DNA from: Gordonia hankookensis
Lineage (GTDB): Bacteria > Actinomycetota > Actinomycetes > Mycobacteriales > Mycobacteriaceae
Reading direction: 5' to 3'
DNA length: 64,000 bases
Assembly (NCBI RefSeq): GCF_014673215.1
Contig: NZ_JACWMS010000006.1
Location: 226,505 to 290,504, forward strand
Part shown: in pieces, positions 33,747-42,197 of the stretch
Numbering within the stretch: the first letter of the stretch is position 1
Layout of the letters: every line of letters starts with the position of its first letter
Position numbers and translations under genes: made by a program
Notes under the pieces: model-generated
The model's database searches: none
What the model was told of the DNA's origin: nothing
The model's input: only the letters and a program-made list of their open reading frames with translations

Positions 33747-35659
33747 GCTGTCCGTCCTCCCAGGTGGCGAGCGAGGAAGCGCTCGACGGTGCGGTAGAAG
33801 GTGATCTGGTTCTCGGGGTTGACGAATCCGTGCCCCTCGTCGTCGAAGACGAGGTAGTCGACGTCCACCCCACGGTCACGCAGGGCGGCGACGATGGTGT
33901 CGGATTCGGCCTGGACCACGCGGGCGTCGTTGGCGCCCTGGGCGATCATGAGTGGCCGGGTGATGTCGTCGACCCGGCTGATCGGGGAGCGTGCGCGCAT
34001 GTCGGCGGCTTGGTCGTCGACGTCCGGATCGCCGACGTACCGGTACCAGCTGTTGACGATGCCGGAGCCGATGAACGCCGGCTGGGTCCGCATGAAGTTC
34101 TCCAGATCGGAGATACCGACGTAGTCGACGGCCGCGGCGAACACCTCGGGAGTGAAAGCCGCCCCGACCAGCGTGGCGTAGCCGCCGTAGCTCCCGCCCA
34201 TGATCGCGACCCGGTCACGGTCGGCGTAGCCCTGCGTGACAGCCCAGTCGACGGCGTCGAGGAGGTCGTCGTGCATGGCGGCGGCGAACTCGCCGACGGC
34301 CGCGTCGGTGTGTGCCTTGCCGTATCCGGTCGAGCCACGAAAGTTGGTTTGCAGCACCGCATATCCGCGATTGGCGAGCATCTGCACCAGGGGCTGGTAT
34401 CCCCACGAGTCGCGGTACCACGGGCCGCCGTGGACCAGCAGCACCATCGGGAGATCTCGTGGCTCCTCCCCGACGGGCAGTGTCAGATAGGAGGGCAGGG
34501 TGAGTCCGTCACGGGCGGTGACGGTCACCGCCGTCATCGGCGCCAACTTCTCCGGGTCCAGGTGCCCGAACGGCCGGAACAGTTCGCGACTCTCTCCGGT
34601 CGCATGGTCGTACAGCCATGTCACCCCGGGCTCACGATCGTGGGCGAAGCTGACGACCCAGCGTGTTCCGCTCTCGTCGGACGAGATCTCGCCGATGTCG
34701 CCGTCCGACAACGACTCCAACCGTTCCAGGATCTCGGCGAAGTGATCGTCGAGGGCGTGGATGACCTGCCGCTCACCGAGATAGCGTGCGCCGAGCAGTT
34801 CGCCGGTGGCGCGGTCGTGGATCAGCGGTGACGACATCTGCGCCACCGCACGACGGTCGGCATCCAGTTCGAGGGTGGGATGGTGGTCGACCTCGGTCTC
34901 GGCGCCGGTCGTCAGGTCGGCGTGGACCACGGCGGTGAGGTCGCGGTCGCGCTTGGAGCCGATCCACACGCCGGTGCCGTCGGGGGTGATGGTCGCCAGG
35001 GACACCCCGAGCGGATGATCGTCGCCGTCGAGCGTGATGACCGTGCGCAGGTCGCCCGTCGCCGGATCACGCCGCGCGAACTCGTAGTCGCCGTCGGCGG
35101 TGATCGAGGAGCAGAACAATTCGCCGTCGCGGCCCGGAATCCAGGCCGACCCCACCCCGGGGCTCTCGGCGACTATCGTCAGTTCGCCTGAGGAGACATC
35201 GATCTCGTACAGATCAAACTGTGCGCGGTCACGGGCGTTCAACAGGACCGTCATGATCCCGGCGCGCCCCCTCGCCCGCTCGAGGGCGAGGGCACGGGCA
35301 CCCGGATACGGGGTGAGGTCGACGGCGGCGGCATCCGGATCGTCGAGATCGACACGGAAGACGTGCCAGTTCTCGTCGCCGCCGGAGTCCTGCAGGTAGA
35401 GCAACCAACGCGGGTCGTCGGTCCACTGGTAGCTGAGCACGCTGCGCGTGTCGTCGGCGGTGACGCACCGGGCGTCGGCCATGACACCGTTCTCGTCGGG
35501 GTCGAGGTCCTCGATCCACACATTGAGCCGATTACGCCACGGTGCGAGGAAGGCGATCCGCGTGCCATCCGGGGAGATGGTCGCGCCGGTCCGGCGCGGC
35601 GGTGCGAAGAAGTCGTCGATGCTGATCAGCCGGGGCAAGGTGTTCGTGTGCTGTTCCAT
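33743..35659 (-). CDS. S9 family prolyl-oligopeptidase-type serine peptidase
   Basis: A 638-aa protein. The N-terminal beta-propeller (about 1-370: ISPDGTRIAFLAP, WTDDPRWLLYLQDSGGDENW in part) is followed by an alpha/beta hydrolase catalytic domain with Ser490 (MGGSYGGYA), Asp578 (GANDARV) and His610 (DEGHGF). There is no signal peptide, so it should act in the cytosol on short peptides or acylated amino acids (acylaminoacyl-peptidase-like). The ATG at 35659 is used; no clear ribosome site precedes it. A DUF3159 gene follows with a four-base overlap. Its promoter carries the same box as the ABC/histidine kinase operon, suggesting control by that response regulator. Confidence 0.92.
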   Translation of the reverse strand: MEQHTNTLPRLISIDDFFAPPRRTGATISPDGTRIAFLAPWRNRLNVWIEDLDPDENGVMADARCVTADDTRSVLSYQWTDDPRWLLYLQDSGGDENWHVFRVDLDDPDAAAVDLTPYPGARALALERARGRAGIMTVLLNARDRAQFDLYEIDVSSGELTIVAESPGVGSAWIPGRDGELFCSSITADGDYEFARRDPATGDLRTVITLDGDDHPLGVSLATITPDGTGVWIGSKRDRDLTAVVHADLTTGAETEVDHHPTLELDADRRAVAQMSSPLIHDRATGELLGARYLGERQVIHALDDHFAEILERLESLSDGDIGEISSDESGTRWVVSFAHDREPGVTWLYDHATGESRELFRPFGHLDPEKLAPMTAVTVTARDGLTLPSYLTLPVGEEPRDLPMVLLVHGGPWYRDSWGYQPLVQMLANRGYAVLQTNFRGSTGYGKAHTDAAVGEFAAAMHDDLLDAVDWAVTQGYADRDRVAIMGGSYGGYATLVGAAFTPEVFAAAVDYVGISDLENFMRTQPAFIGSGIVNSWYRYVGDPDVDDQAADMRARSPISRVDDITRPLMIAQGANDARVVQAESDTIVAALRDRGVDVDYLVFDDEGHGFVNPENQITFYRTVERFLARHLGGRTA

Positions 35660-35692
35660 GCCTTCGACACTGCCGGGCACGGGCCGCGGCCA

Positions 35693-35713
35693 GTAGTACG
35701 CGCAGTCATCGAT
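35693..35713. promoter_or_regulatory. Shared promoter box upstream of the S9 peptidase
   Basis: GTAGTACGCGCAG then TCATCGAT. It matches 18 of 21 positions with 39449-39469. The distances to the peptidase and ABC start codons are nearly equal (33 bp in each case), indicating conserved promoter architecture. Confidence 0.65.
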
Positions 35714-35742
35714 CGTCGGTGACTTTCCGTGCCGACCCGTGA

Positions 35743-35754
35743 TGACAAATGTCA
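35743..35754. promoter_or_regulatory. TGACA-AA-TGTCA inverted repeat, peptidase side
   Basis: A 12-bp inverted repeat of the kind bound by NarL/LuxR-type response regulators, 84-95 bp upstream of the peptidase start. An identical copy lies at 39476-39487 upstream of the ABC/HK/RR operon. Confidence 0.6.
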
Positions 35755-35783
35755 GATCACCGAGGTCAGCCGCGGAGAACCAG

Positions 35784-36404
35784 TCAGATCCAACCGAATT
35801 CGCGTGCCTTCCGTGCGGCCTCGTACCGGTTGGATGCGTTCAGTTTCGCCATCGCCGACGACAGGTAGTTGCGGGTCGTCCCCGGCGACAGGTGCGCGCG
35901 GGCAGCGATCTCGTCGACCGAGGCGCCATCGAGGGCGTACTCCAGGACATCGGCCTCGCGCGCCGTCAGTACCGTCTCACCCGCGCTGATGGCCTCCGCC
36001 GCGAGTTCGGGGTCGACGTACCGGCTTCCACCGTGCACCGTCGAGATGACCTCGGCGAGAGTGGCGGCCGAGGCGGTCTTGGGCAGGAAGCCGCGAACGC
36101 CGGCGGCCAGTGCCCGTTTGAGGTACCCGGGGCGGCCGTGACTCGTCACGATCACGATCCCGGCATCGGGGGTGATCTCGAGTAGCTGTGTGGCCGTGTC
36201 GATTCCGTCGATGCCAGGCATCTGCAGATCGATCAGGGCGACCGCGAGCCCATCGCCCGCATCGGCGCGGACGCGCCACAGGTCGACGAGTTCCTCGCCC
36301 GAATCGACATGTGCGACGACCTCGATCGTCTCCTCGAGGTCCAGCATCGTCGCCATCGCCGCCCGGATGAGGGTTTCGTCGTCGGCGAGCAACACCGGGA
36401 TCAT
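35784..36404 (-). CDS. NarL/LuxR family response regulator
   Basis: A 206-aa regulator. The receiver domain has the acidic pair in LLADDE, phosphoacceptor Asp59 (IDLQMPG), Thr/Ser in VTSHG and Lys109 (PKTAS). The C-terminal LuxR-type HTH (about 138-200) contains LTAREADVLEYALDGASVDEIA in part and SPGTTRNYLSSAMAKL. The ATG at 36404 overlaps the histidine kinase stop (ATGA). It is the last gene of an ABC ATPase-permease-kinase-regulator operon, the DesR/LiaR-like arrangement. Likely targets are its own operon and the S9 peptidase, based on shared upstream boxes. Confidence 0.93.
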   Translation of the reverse strand: MIPVLLADDETLIRAAMATMLDLEETIEVVAHVDSGEELVDLWRVRADAGDGLAVALIDLQMPGIDGIDTATQLLEITPDAGIVIVTSHGRPGYLKRALAAGVRGFLPKTASAATLAEVISTVHGGSRYVDPELAAEAISAGETVLTAREADVLEYALDGASVDEIAARAHLSPGTTRNYLSSAMAKLNASNRYEAARKAREFGWI

Positions 36405-37567
36405 GCGTCCTCCCATTTCACCTCGAGCGCGAATTCGTCGGCGGTGCACGAGCGCTCGAGTCGAGCACCTACCTCAGCAAGCCGCTCGGCCAGACCACGG
36501 AGACCGGACCGCTCGTCGGCCGCACTGTCCCGGCTGTCGAGCGCATCCGACGATACCCTGTTGTTCCGCAACGTCATTCCGGACGAGCCCATGGCGAACG
36601 TGGCTGATGACGCCGACGAGTGTTTCACGATGTTCGTCGTCGCCTCACGGACCACCCAGGCGGCGACCTCGTGGAACTCGGCAGGCACCGCCGACGGATC
36701 ACCCTCGACGGTGAGCTCGCATCCGGCGGCGGACAGCAGGGAGCGTGCGCCGGCGACCTCGCCGTCGAGATTGATGTCGCGGTAGCCGCGGACCAGCGCG
36801 CGCATCTGTTCCATCGACTCGACGGCCAGGGTCTTGATCTCGTCGACCTCGGTGCCCGCGCGGTCGGCGGCACCGGCCCGCAGAAGTGTCGACGCCAGTT
36901 CGCTTTTCACCGCGATCGCCGAGAAGCCCCGTCCGACCACGTCGTGCAGGTCACGGGAGAACCGCAGACGTTCCTCGGCCACCTGCAGTTTCGCCTCGAC
37001 GACCCGTGCACGCTCCAGGTCGTCGACGACGGTGAGCGCCCAGCGGGTCAACAGGGTGGTGCCGACGAGGAAGGCGGCCACGACAAAGGTGATCCCGGCG
37101 ACCTGCAGCATTCCGCGAGGACCCGCGGCGAAGGCCACCCCGGTCGCAACGCTGAGACCGAGGGTGATCCACCAGCAGTACCGGACGAACGGGACGATCG
37201 ACAGGGCGGCGAGCATCGCGACGTAGATGCCTGCGCTCCGGGCGGCGTCGACGTCGGCGGTCGCCGACATCACCCTGGCGGCGACCGCGCAGCCCACCCA
37301 GATGGCCACCAGGAGTGTGGTGGCCGTCGGCAGCATCCATCGTCGCCGCCGGTCACGGCCGAGAGTGGCGAATCCCGGCTGGGCCTCGACCGCGAGCAGG
37401 GCGGCGGCACCGGCGGCCAGCACGCCGGGCACCGCCCACGATCGGGCGGTGGTGACGGCCAGGATGATCGCGACGCCGAGGATGGCGGCCTGCAGCGTGA
37501 CTCGGGTGTAGAGCCGGAACCGCTCGGGTGCGGACAGTCCGCGCCACCAGCTCGTCACCGCCGTCAC
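36401..37567 (-). CDS. Sensor histidine kinase (HisKA_3/NarX-DesK type)
   Basis: A 388-aa membrane kinase. About five to six N-terminal helices (20-180) lack an obvious extracellular sensor loop, as in DesK-type intramembrane sensors. They are followed by the dimerisation/phosphorylation motif FSRDLHDVVGRG (His208) and an ATPase domain with EATTNIVKHSSAS (N-box) and GLRGLAERL (G-box). The GTG at 37567 overlaps the ABC permease stop by four bases (GTGA) and is chosen over longer frames that run into the permease gene. With the adjacent ABC exporter it probably senses membrane or envelope state. Confidence 0.92.
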   Translation of the reverse strand: MTAVTSWWRGLSAPERFRLYTRVTLQAAILGVAIILAVTTARSWAVPGVLAAGAAALLAVEAQPGFATLGRDRRRRWMLPTATTLLVAIWVGCAVAARVMSATADVDAARSAGIYVAMLAALSIVPFVRYCWWITLGLSVATGVAFAAGPRGMLQVAGITFVVAAFLVGTTLLTRWALTVVDDLERARVVEAKLQVAEERLRFSRDLHDVVGRGFSAIAVKSELASTLLRAGAADRAGTEVDEIKTLAVESMEQMRALVRGYRDINLDGEVAGARSLLSAAGCELTVEGDPSAVPAEFHEVAAWVVREATTNIVKHSSASSATFAMGSSGMTLRNNRVSSDALDSRDSAADERSGLRGLAERLAEVGARLERSCTADEFALEVKWEDA

Positions 37568-38394
37568 CCGCGATCGTCCCACCGGAAGCTCGTCGAGGTG
37601 AGGGCGAAAGCCAGAACCGACCATAGGACCAGTGTGGCAACCGGCTGCGCGATCTCGCCGAAGGTGCCCGCGAAGTCGAGGGCCGCGTCGGTCGACGACG
37701 CCATCACCGCCTTGCCGGTGGTCCCCAACGAGATGAGGTCGGACACGGCGGCGAACGGTGTCCACCCGGCGACGGTGGCGAGGCCGTCGGGGAGGATCGA
37801 GCGGATCGATCCGAGCCCGATGGTGGCGAGCACCATCACCGGCAGCGACGTGATCTGGGCCGCCTCGGCGTTCTTCGTGACGGCGCTGGTCGCCAGGGCG
37901 AGCACCGAGAACAGGATGACTCCGGCGATCAGGGCGACGGCGATCAGGATCGGGTTCACCGGTGCCGGCGCGCCGAATCCGTAGACGACTCCGGCGACCA
38001 TCGCCGCACCGGCCGCGGTCAACAGGACGCCCGGCGCGGCCGGGGCCATGAGGATCTGCCAGTCGGCCGCCTCACCGGTACGCAGGCGTTTGAGCACACC
38101 TTCGCCGCGGCGCGTCGTGATCATCGACAGCACGGAGTAGTACTGCACGAACAACAGGGCGGCGTAGGCGAACAACTCGAGCGTGGTGGCCGCGAGAGCG
38201 GTGGTGACGTCCGCGTCGCGGCGCGCGATGAAGAACGTCGCCAGGGGAATCCCGATGGGGAACACGGTGCCCATCGTCACGAGTGCCTTGTTGCGGCAGA
38301 ACTGGCGGAACTCCGCGGTCGCGAGTGCGGTGAGCGGCCGACGGCGAGGGGTGTCGACGGCGGTGGGGAGGGTGCCGGGGCTGGTGGTGGTCAT
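37564..38394 (-). CDS. ABC-2 type transporter permease
   Basis: A 276-aa permease with six predicted helices: an opening cytosolic segment (LTALATAEFRQFCRNKALV in part), MITTRRGEGVLKRLRTGE between helices 2 and 3 (the family's conserved cytosolic loop), and the final WSVLAFALTS helix. It pairs with the ATPase encoded upstream, overlapping it by four bases, to form an ABC-2 exporter of the YfiM/LinH type linked to DesKR-like two-component systems. The substrate is unknown. Confidence 0.9.
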   Translation of the reverse strand: MTTTSPGTLPTAVDTPRRRPLTALATAEFRQFCRNKALVTMGTVFPIGIPLATFFIARRDADVTTALAATTLELFAYAALLFVQYYSVLSMITTRRGEGVLKRLRTGEAADWQILMAPAAPGVLLTAAGAAMVAGVVYGFGAPAPVNPILIAVALIAGVILFSVLALATSAVTKNAEAAQITSLPVMVLATIGLGSIRSILPDGLATVAGWTPFAAVSDLISLGTTGKAVMASSTDAALDFAGTFGEIAQPVATLVLWSVLAFALTSTSFRWDDRG

Positions 38395-39416
38395 CGGTGT
38401 GCTCCGATCGGGGTCGCATGGGTGGCCGGCGTCGTGGCCGGGCTGTCGTTATGTTCGGCGGAGTCCGCGTCCCCGGCGATGTCGAGGAACACCGATTCGA
38501 GCGACGCCGCCCGCGCTTCGAGGCCCTGCAAGGCGACACGGTGGTCGCGAGCCCACGTGAGGAGCGTGTCGAGGTGGGCCTGCAGGTGCTGGGTGGCGAT
38601 GGTGACCCGCGCACCGGACTCGACGACCGCGTCGGGGAACTCGGGCAGCACCAGGCCGGGGTGATCGAACGCGATCCTGGCCGGGTGGCCGTCGACGATC
38701 TCGCGAAGGGTTCCACAGCGGGAGATCGCACCACGGTGCATGATCGCGATGCGGTCGGCGAGCGCCTCGGCCTCGTCGAGGTAGTGGGTCGTCAACACCA
38801 TTGTGACGCCGTCGGCCTTGAGGTCGGACAACAACTTCCATGTCTGACGCCGGCTCTCCGGGTCCAGACCGGTGGTCGGTTCGTCGAGGAAGAGCAGTCG
38901 GGGCTGCCCGAGCAGCGCGCAGGCGAGGTCGACGCGACGCTTCTCACCGCCGGACAGCGAACCCACCCGCACATCCGCGCGATCGGACAGATCCACTTTG
39001 GCCAGCACGTCGGCGACCGTCGTCGGGCGTGAGCACGTACCGCGCCACATCTGCAGGGTCTCGGCGACGGTCAGCTCGGCCGGCAGCCCACCGGACTGCA
39101 GCATGATGCCGACCTGCGGTCGGACGAGGGCGCGGTCGCGGAGGGGATCGAGCCCGAACACCTCGACGTCACCCGCGGTCGGTGCGGTCAGGCCCTCGAG
39201 CAGGTCGAAGGTCGACGTCTTGCCGGCGCCGTTGGTGCCGAGGAGGGCGAAGACCTCTCCCTCGCGGACGTCGATGTCGATGCCGCGCACGGCCTCGAAC
39301 GCCGAGTTGCCCTTGCCGTAGGTGCGCCGGAGTCCCGTCGCGGAGATGATCGTCGACCGCTGCGTCGTGTGGGGTTCGAGGTCGACCTCGAACCTGGTGG
39401 CATGTCTGTTTCGCAT
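38391..39416 (-). CDS. ABC-2 transporter ATP-binding protein
   Basis: A 341-aa ATPase: Walker A GTNGAGKTST, Q-loop LQSGG, signature LSGGEKRRVDLA, Walker B LLFLDEPTTGLD and H-loop THYLDEAEAL. A C-terminal DUF4162-like region (about 225-310) follows, as in exporter ATPases. The ATG at 39416 (MRNRHAT) is used; no strong ribosome site is seen and longer starts at 39437 or 39461 are possible. It is first in the exporter/two-component operon, downstream of both shared promoter boxes. Confidence 0.92.
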   Translation of the reverse strand: MRNRHATRFEVDLEPHTTQRSTIISATGLRRTYGKGNSAFEAVRGIDIDVREGEVFALLGTNGAGKTSTFDLLEGLTAPTAGDVEVFGLDPLRDRALVRPQVGIMLQSGGLPAELTVAETLQMWRGTCSRPTTVADVLAKVDLSDRADVRVGSLSGGEKRRVDLACALLGQPRLLFLDEPTTGLDPESRRQTWKLLSDLKADGVTMVLTTHYLDEAEALADRIAIMHRGAISRCGTLREIVDGHPARIAFDHPGLVLPEFPDAVVESGARVTIATQHLQAHLDTLLTWARDHRVALQGLEARAASLESVFLDIAGDADSAEHNDSPATTPATHATPIGAHR

Positions 39417-39448
39417 GCACCGAGCATCGTCGGGCGGCATCGTAGGAG

Positions 39449-39469
39449 GTAGTGGGCGCAATCATCGAT
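39449..39469. promoter_or_regulatory. Shared promoter box upstream of the ABC/HK/RR operon
   Basis: GTAGTGGGCGCAA then TCATCGAT. It matches 18 of 21 positions with the box upstream of the S9 peptidase (35693-35713) and is placed at the same distance from the start codon. Confidence 0.65.
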
Positions 39470-39475
39470 TCGTGC

Positions 39476-39487
39476 TGACAAATGTCA
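39476..39487. promoter_or_regulatory. TGACA-AA-TGTCA inverted repeat, ABC operon side
   Basis: Identical to 35743-35754. Here it is six bases from the shared box, whereas on the peptidase side it is 29 bases away, a difference of about two helical turns. It also lies 86-97 bp upstream of msrB on the other strand. Confidence 0.6.
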
Positions 39488-39572
39488 TCGCAGAAACGGG
39501 GCGGGACCAAATCGGGCGACCCCGTTGTTGGAAGGGGTGTCGCCGCAGCCAGCGGCGCCGACAGGAGGAAAT

Positions 39573-40061
39573 GTGAGCAACGAGTACCGCAAGACCGACG
39601 AGGCCGTCCGAGGCCTCACCGACGCGCAGTACCGCGTCACCCAGAAGGATGGCACCGAGCCGGCCTTCCACAACGAGTACTGGGACAACCACGAGCCGGG
39701 CATCTACGTCGATGTCGTCTCGGGGCAGCCCCTGTTCTCCTCGACCGACAAGTACGACAGTGGAACGGGTTGGCCGAGTTTCACCAAGCCGATCGAGTCC
39801 GACGCGGTGACCACCAAGTCGGACCGCACGCTGTGGATGCGACGCACCGAGGTCCGTTCCGCAGGCGCCGACAGCCACCTGGGACATGTGTTCGACGACG
39901 GCCCGCGCGACGCAGGCGGACAGCGCTTCTGCATGAATTCGGCAGCGCTGCGGTTCATCCCGGCCTCTGATCTCGATGCGGAGGGCTACGGCGCCTACCG
40001 CACGCTGTTCGACATCACCGACGACCCCACCGACACCACGACCGAGAGGGATGCCTCATGA
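39573..40061 (+). CDS. msrB: Peptide-methionine (R)-S-oxide reductase MsrB, zinc-less form
   Basis: A 162-aa MsrB: DSGTGWPSF, TEVRS, SHLGHVFDDGP and the catalytic RFCMNSAALRF with Cys120. It reduces methionine-R-sulfoxide in proteins using thioredoxin. The two CxxC zinc motifs of common MsrBs are replaced by D47-V-V-S50 and S96-A-G-A99, so this is a form without structural zinc. No obvious resolving Cys is seen. The GTG at 39573 is preceded by an ideal AGGAGG (39563-39568). It overlaps msrA by four bases, giving an msrBA operon. Confidence 0.93.
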   Translation: MSNEYRKTDEAVRGLTDAQYRVTQKDGTEPAFHNEYWDNHEPGIYVDVVSGQPLFSSTDKYDSGTGWPSFTKPIESDAVTTKSDRTLWMRRTEVRSAGADSHLGHVFDDGPRDAGGQRFCMNSAALRFIPASDLDAEGYGAYRTLFDITDDPTDTTTERDAS

Positions 40062-40606
40062 CGACCGACACCGGACAGATCACCCGCCGCCCCGGCACCG
40101 AGACCGCCGTCCTCGCCGGCGGATGCTTCTGGGGGGTGGAAGACCTCATCCGCCGACAGCCCGGTGTGCTCGACACCCGGGTCGGTTACACGGGCGGGTC
40201 CAACGATCACGCCACGTACCGCAACCACCCTGGTCATGCCGAGGCGGTCGAGATCGTGTTCGATCCGACCGACACGTCGTTCCGCGACATCCTGGCGTTC
40301 TTCTTCCAGATCCACGACCCGAGCACCAAGGATCGTCAGGGCAATGACGTCGGCACCAGCTATCGGTCGGCGATCTTCCCACTGACTCCTGAGCAGGAGG
40401 AGGTTGCCCGCGACACCATCGCCGATGTCGATGCGTCGGGCCTGTGGCCCGGGAAGGCCGTGACGACCATCGAGGCGCAGGCGCCCTTCTGGGAGGCCGA
40501 GCCGGAGCATCAGGACTATCTGCTCCGTTATCCCACCGGGTACACCTGCCACTTCCCGCGGGTGGGCTGGGTACTGCCCAAGCGGGAGGACGCCGGCTCC
40601 CGATGA
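40058..40606 (+). CDS. msrA: Peptide-methionine (S)-S-oxide reductase MsrA
   Basis: A 182-aa MsrA with the catalytic GGCFWGVE (Cys23), GYTGG, the substrate-binding region ATYRNHPGHAEAVEI and DPSTKDRQGNDVGTSYRS in part. It repairs methionine-S-sulfoxide. The ATGA overlap with msrB means both stereo-specific repair enzymes are made together. A strong hairpin terminator follows 17 bp after the stop. Confidence 0.95.
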   Translation: MTTDTGQITRRPGTETAVLAGGCFWGVEDLIRRQPGVLDTRVGYTGGSNDHATYRNHPGHAEAVEIVFDPTDTSFRDILAFFFQIHDPSTKDRQGNDVGTSYRSAIFPLTPEQEEVARDTIADVDASGLWPGKAVTTIEAQAPFWEAEPEHQDYLLRYPTGYTCHFPRVGWVLPKREDAGSR

Positions 40607-40623
40607 CACCGCAGTAAAGACAC

Positions 40624-40660
40624 GAAGAGCCGCCACCCGGATCACGGGTGGCGGCTCTTC
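40624..40660 (+). terminator. Hairpin terminator of the msrBA operon
   Basis: GAAGAGCCGCCACCCG (40624-40639) pairs perfectly over 16 bp with 40645-40660 around the loop GATCA, just after the msrA stop. No U-tract follows. Confidence 0.85.
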
Positions 40661-40832
40661 GCAGTTGGCCGACGGTCCCGGACAATGCGCCTCTCGGCAA
40701 ACGGCCGCTCGAAGCGGCGAAAAGGGGTGGGGCCCGGGGCAGAGATCCCGAGACCGTCGCGCTGTTCAACGGGGCGCCGCGGACTTCTATTCCCTGACCG
40801 GTTCGCGAAGCACACCAGTCAGTGCTGACCGC

Positions 40833-40838
40833 TACGCT
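40833..40838 (+). promoter_or_regulatory. -10 element, probable leaderless promoter
   Basis: TACGCT ends six bases before the ATG at 40845, and no Shine-Dalgarno sequence is present. Confidence 0.5.
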
Positions 40839-40844
40839 GGCCGC

Positions 40845-42197
40845 ATGCACTGCGTGGTCGTGGGTGGGGGATTGGCCGGGCTGGCGTCGGCGGTGTGGCT
40901 CGCGGAAGCAGGCCACCGCGTCACGCTCCTGGAACGACGCGGATCGCTCGGCGGGCGCACGATCGCGATGCCGGTGGCGGCGGTCGACGACGTTCCCGAC
41001 AACGGGCAGCACGTGTTCGCGAGCGGCTACCAGCACCTCATGCGATATCTCGACAGCGTCGGGACACGAGAGCATGTGGCCTTTCCCGGTCACATGACCG
41101 TCCGCATGCCCGGTGGCGGCACACGTCGGTCCGCGTTCGGTGGCGTCGCGGGCCTGCGCGCCGCGACCGGCGATCTGCCCGGTGTGACCGGCCTGGACCG
41201 ATGGCGGACGGCACGCGCACAGGTCACGCTGATCCGGCAGGCGCTGCGCCCGCCACCCTGGCTCGACGACATCACCGCAGACGAGTGGTTCCGCCGGATC
41301 GGTATGCCGCAGTCGGCGCGAGACGCATTGTGGGACGGCATCGTGATCGGGTTGACCGGTGACAAACCCGACATCTCGTCGGCCAAGGTGCCTGCCGACC
41401 TTCTCGTGACCGGTATCCGGCGGGCACGCGAGACTCGGACGCCGATCTCGATCGGTTACCCGACTGTCGATCTCGACACGTTGTTCGTCGACGGCGCCGA
41501 GAAGCTCTTCGCCGACGCCGGTGTCGTCGTGCGGCATCGAGCGGTCGTCGCATCGGTCGATGTCCTCGACGACACGGTCTCGGGAGTCACCCTGACCGAC
41601 GGTGAACACATCCCCGCGGACGCGGTCATCTGCGCCGTGCCGGTGTGGAACGTCAGGGGCCTGCTCGACCAGGTACCCGGTCACGAACAGATCTACGCCG
41701 CGGTGGAGAACCTGACACCGGTCCCCATCGTGAGCGTCAACCTCTACCTCGACCGCTCGATCGGGATGGCCGACTGGGGCGAAATCCTTTACGGCGGTGA
41801 GGGAGTGCTCGAGCAGGTGTGGGATCGCCAGCGGATGCATGACCGCGACCCGTCGCGGCACCACCTCTATTCGACGACGGTCTCGGCGGCCTACGAACTG
41901 ATCGCGAAGTCGAATGTGGAGATCACCGACATCCAGATGCGGATGCTGCGCAGCTACTACCCGGATGCCGCCGGGGCCACCGTGATCCACAGTCACGTGG
42001 TGCGGATGCCGAAATCCACGTTCGCGCAACGTCCGGGGAGCGCGGGCATCCGTCCCGACCAGCGCACCGAGGTGAAAGGCCTGGCACTGGCCGGTGACTG
42101 GACGCGCACCGACTGGACCACCACCATGGAAGGCGCATGCCAGAGCGCCGCGCGCGCCGTCGAGGTGATCCTGGAGGGGAGTTCGGAGGATCGATGA
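40845..42197 (+). CDS. HpnE-like FAD-dependent amine oxidase/desaturase
   Basis: A 450-aa flavoprotein: N-terminal dinucleotide motif VVGGGLAGLASAVWLAEAGH in part (4-18), ERRGSLGGRT, and C-terminal GLALAGDWTRTDWTTTMEGACQSA in part, which is the signature of squalene-associated FAD-dependent desaturases (HpnE, hydroxysqualene dehydroxylase) and relatives of phytoene desaturase. No hpnC/hpnD-type synthases are in the window, so the substrate may be another polyprenoid. It overlaps the glycosyltransferase gene by four bases, indicating a two-step pathway on the same lipid. The ATG at 40845 has a -10 hexamer six bases upstream. Confidence 0.88.
   Translation: MHCVVVGGGLAGLASAVWLAEAGHRVTLLERRGSLGGRTIAMPVAAVDDVPDNGQHVFASGYQHLMRYLDSVGTREHVAFPGHMTVRMPGGGTRRSAFGGVAGLRAATGDLPGVTGLDRWRTARAQVTLIRQALRPPPWLDDITADEWFRRIGMPQSARDALWDGIVIGLTGDKPDISSAKVPADLLVTGIRRARETRTPISIGYPTVDLDTLFVDGAEKLFADAGVVVRHRAVVASVDVLDDTVSGVTLTDGEHIPADAVICAVPVWNVRGLLDQVPGHEQIYAAVENLTPVPIVSVNLYLDRSIGMADWGEILYGGEGVLEQVWDRQRMHDRDPSRHHLYSTTVSAAYELIAKSNVEITDIQMRMLRSYYPDAAGATVIHSHVVRMPKSTFAQRPGSAGIRPDQRTEVKGLALAGDWTRTDWTTTMEGACQSAARAVEVILEGSSEDR

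Noticed and set aside
32089..33879. 596-aa minus-strand frame opposite the Gfo/Idh/MocA and DUF3159 genes
   Set aside because: Arg/His-rich composition typical of antisense frames in high-GC DNA; the plus- and minus-strand genes there have clear family motifs.
40146..42029. 627-aa minus-strand frame opposite msrA and the HpnE-like gene
   Set aside because: It crosses a strong terminator and two well-supported genes and has no recognisable motif.
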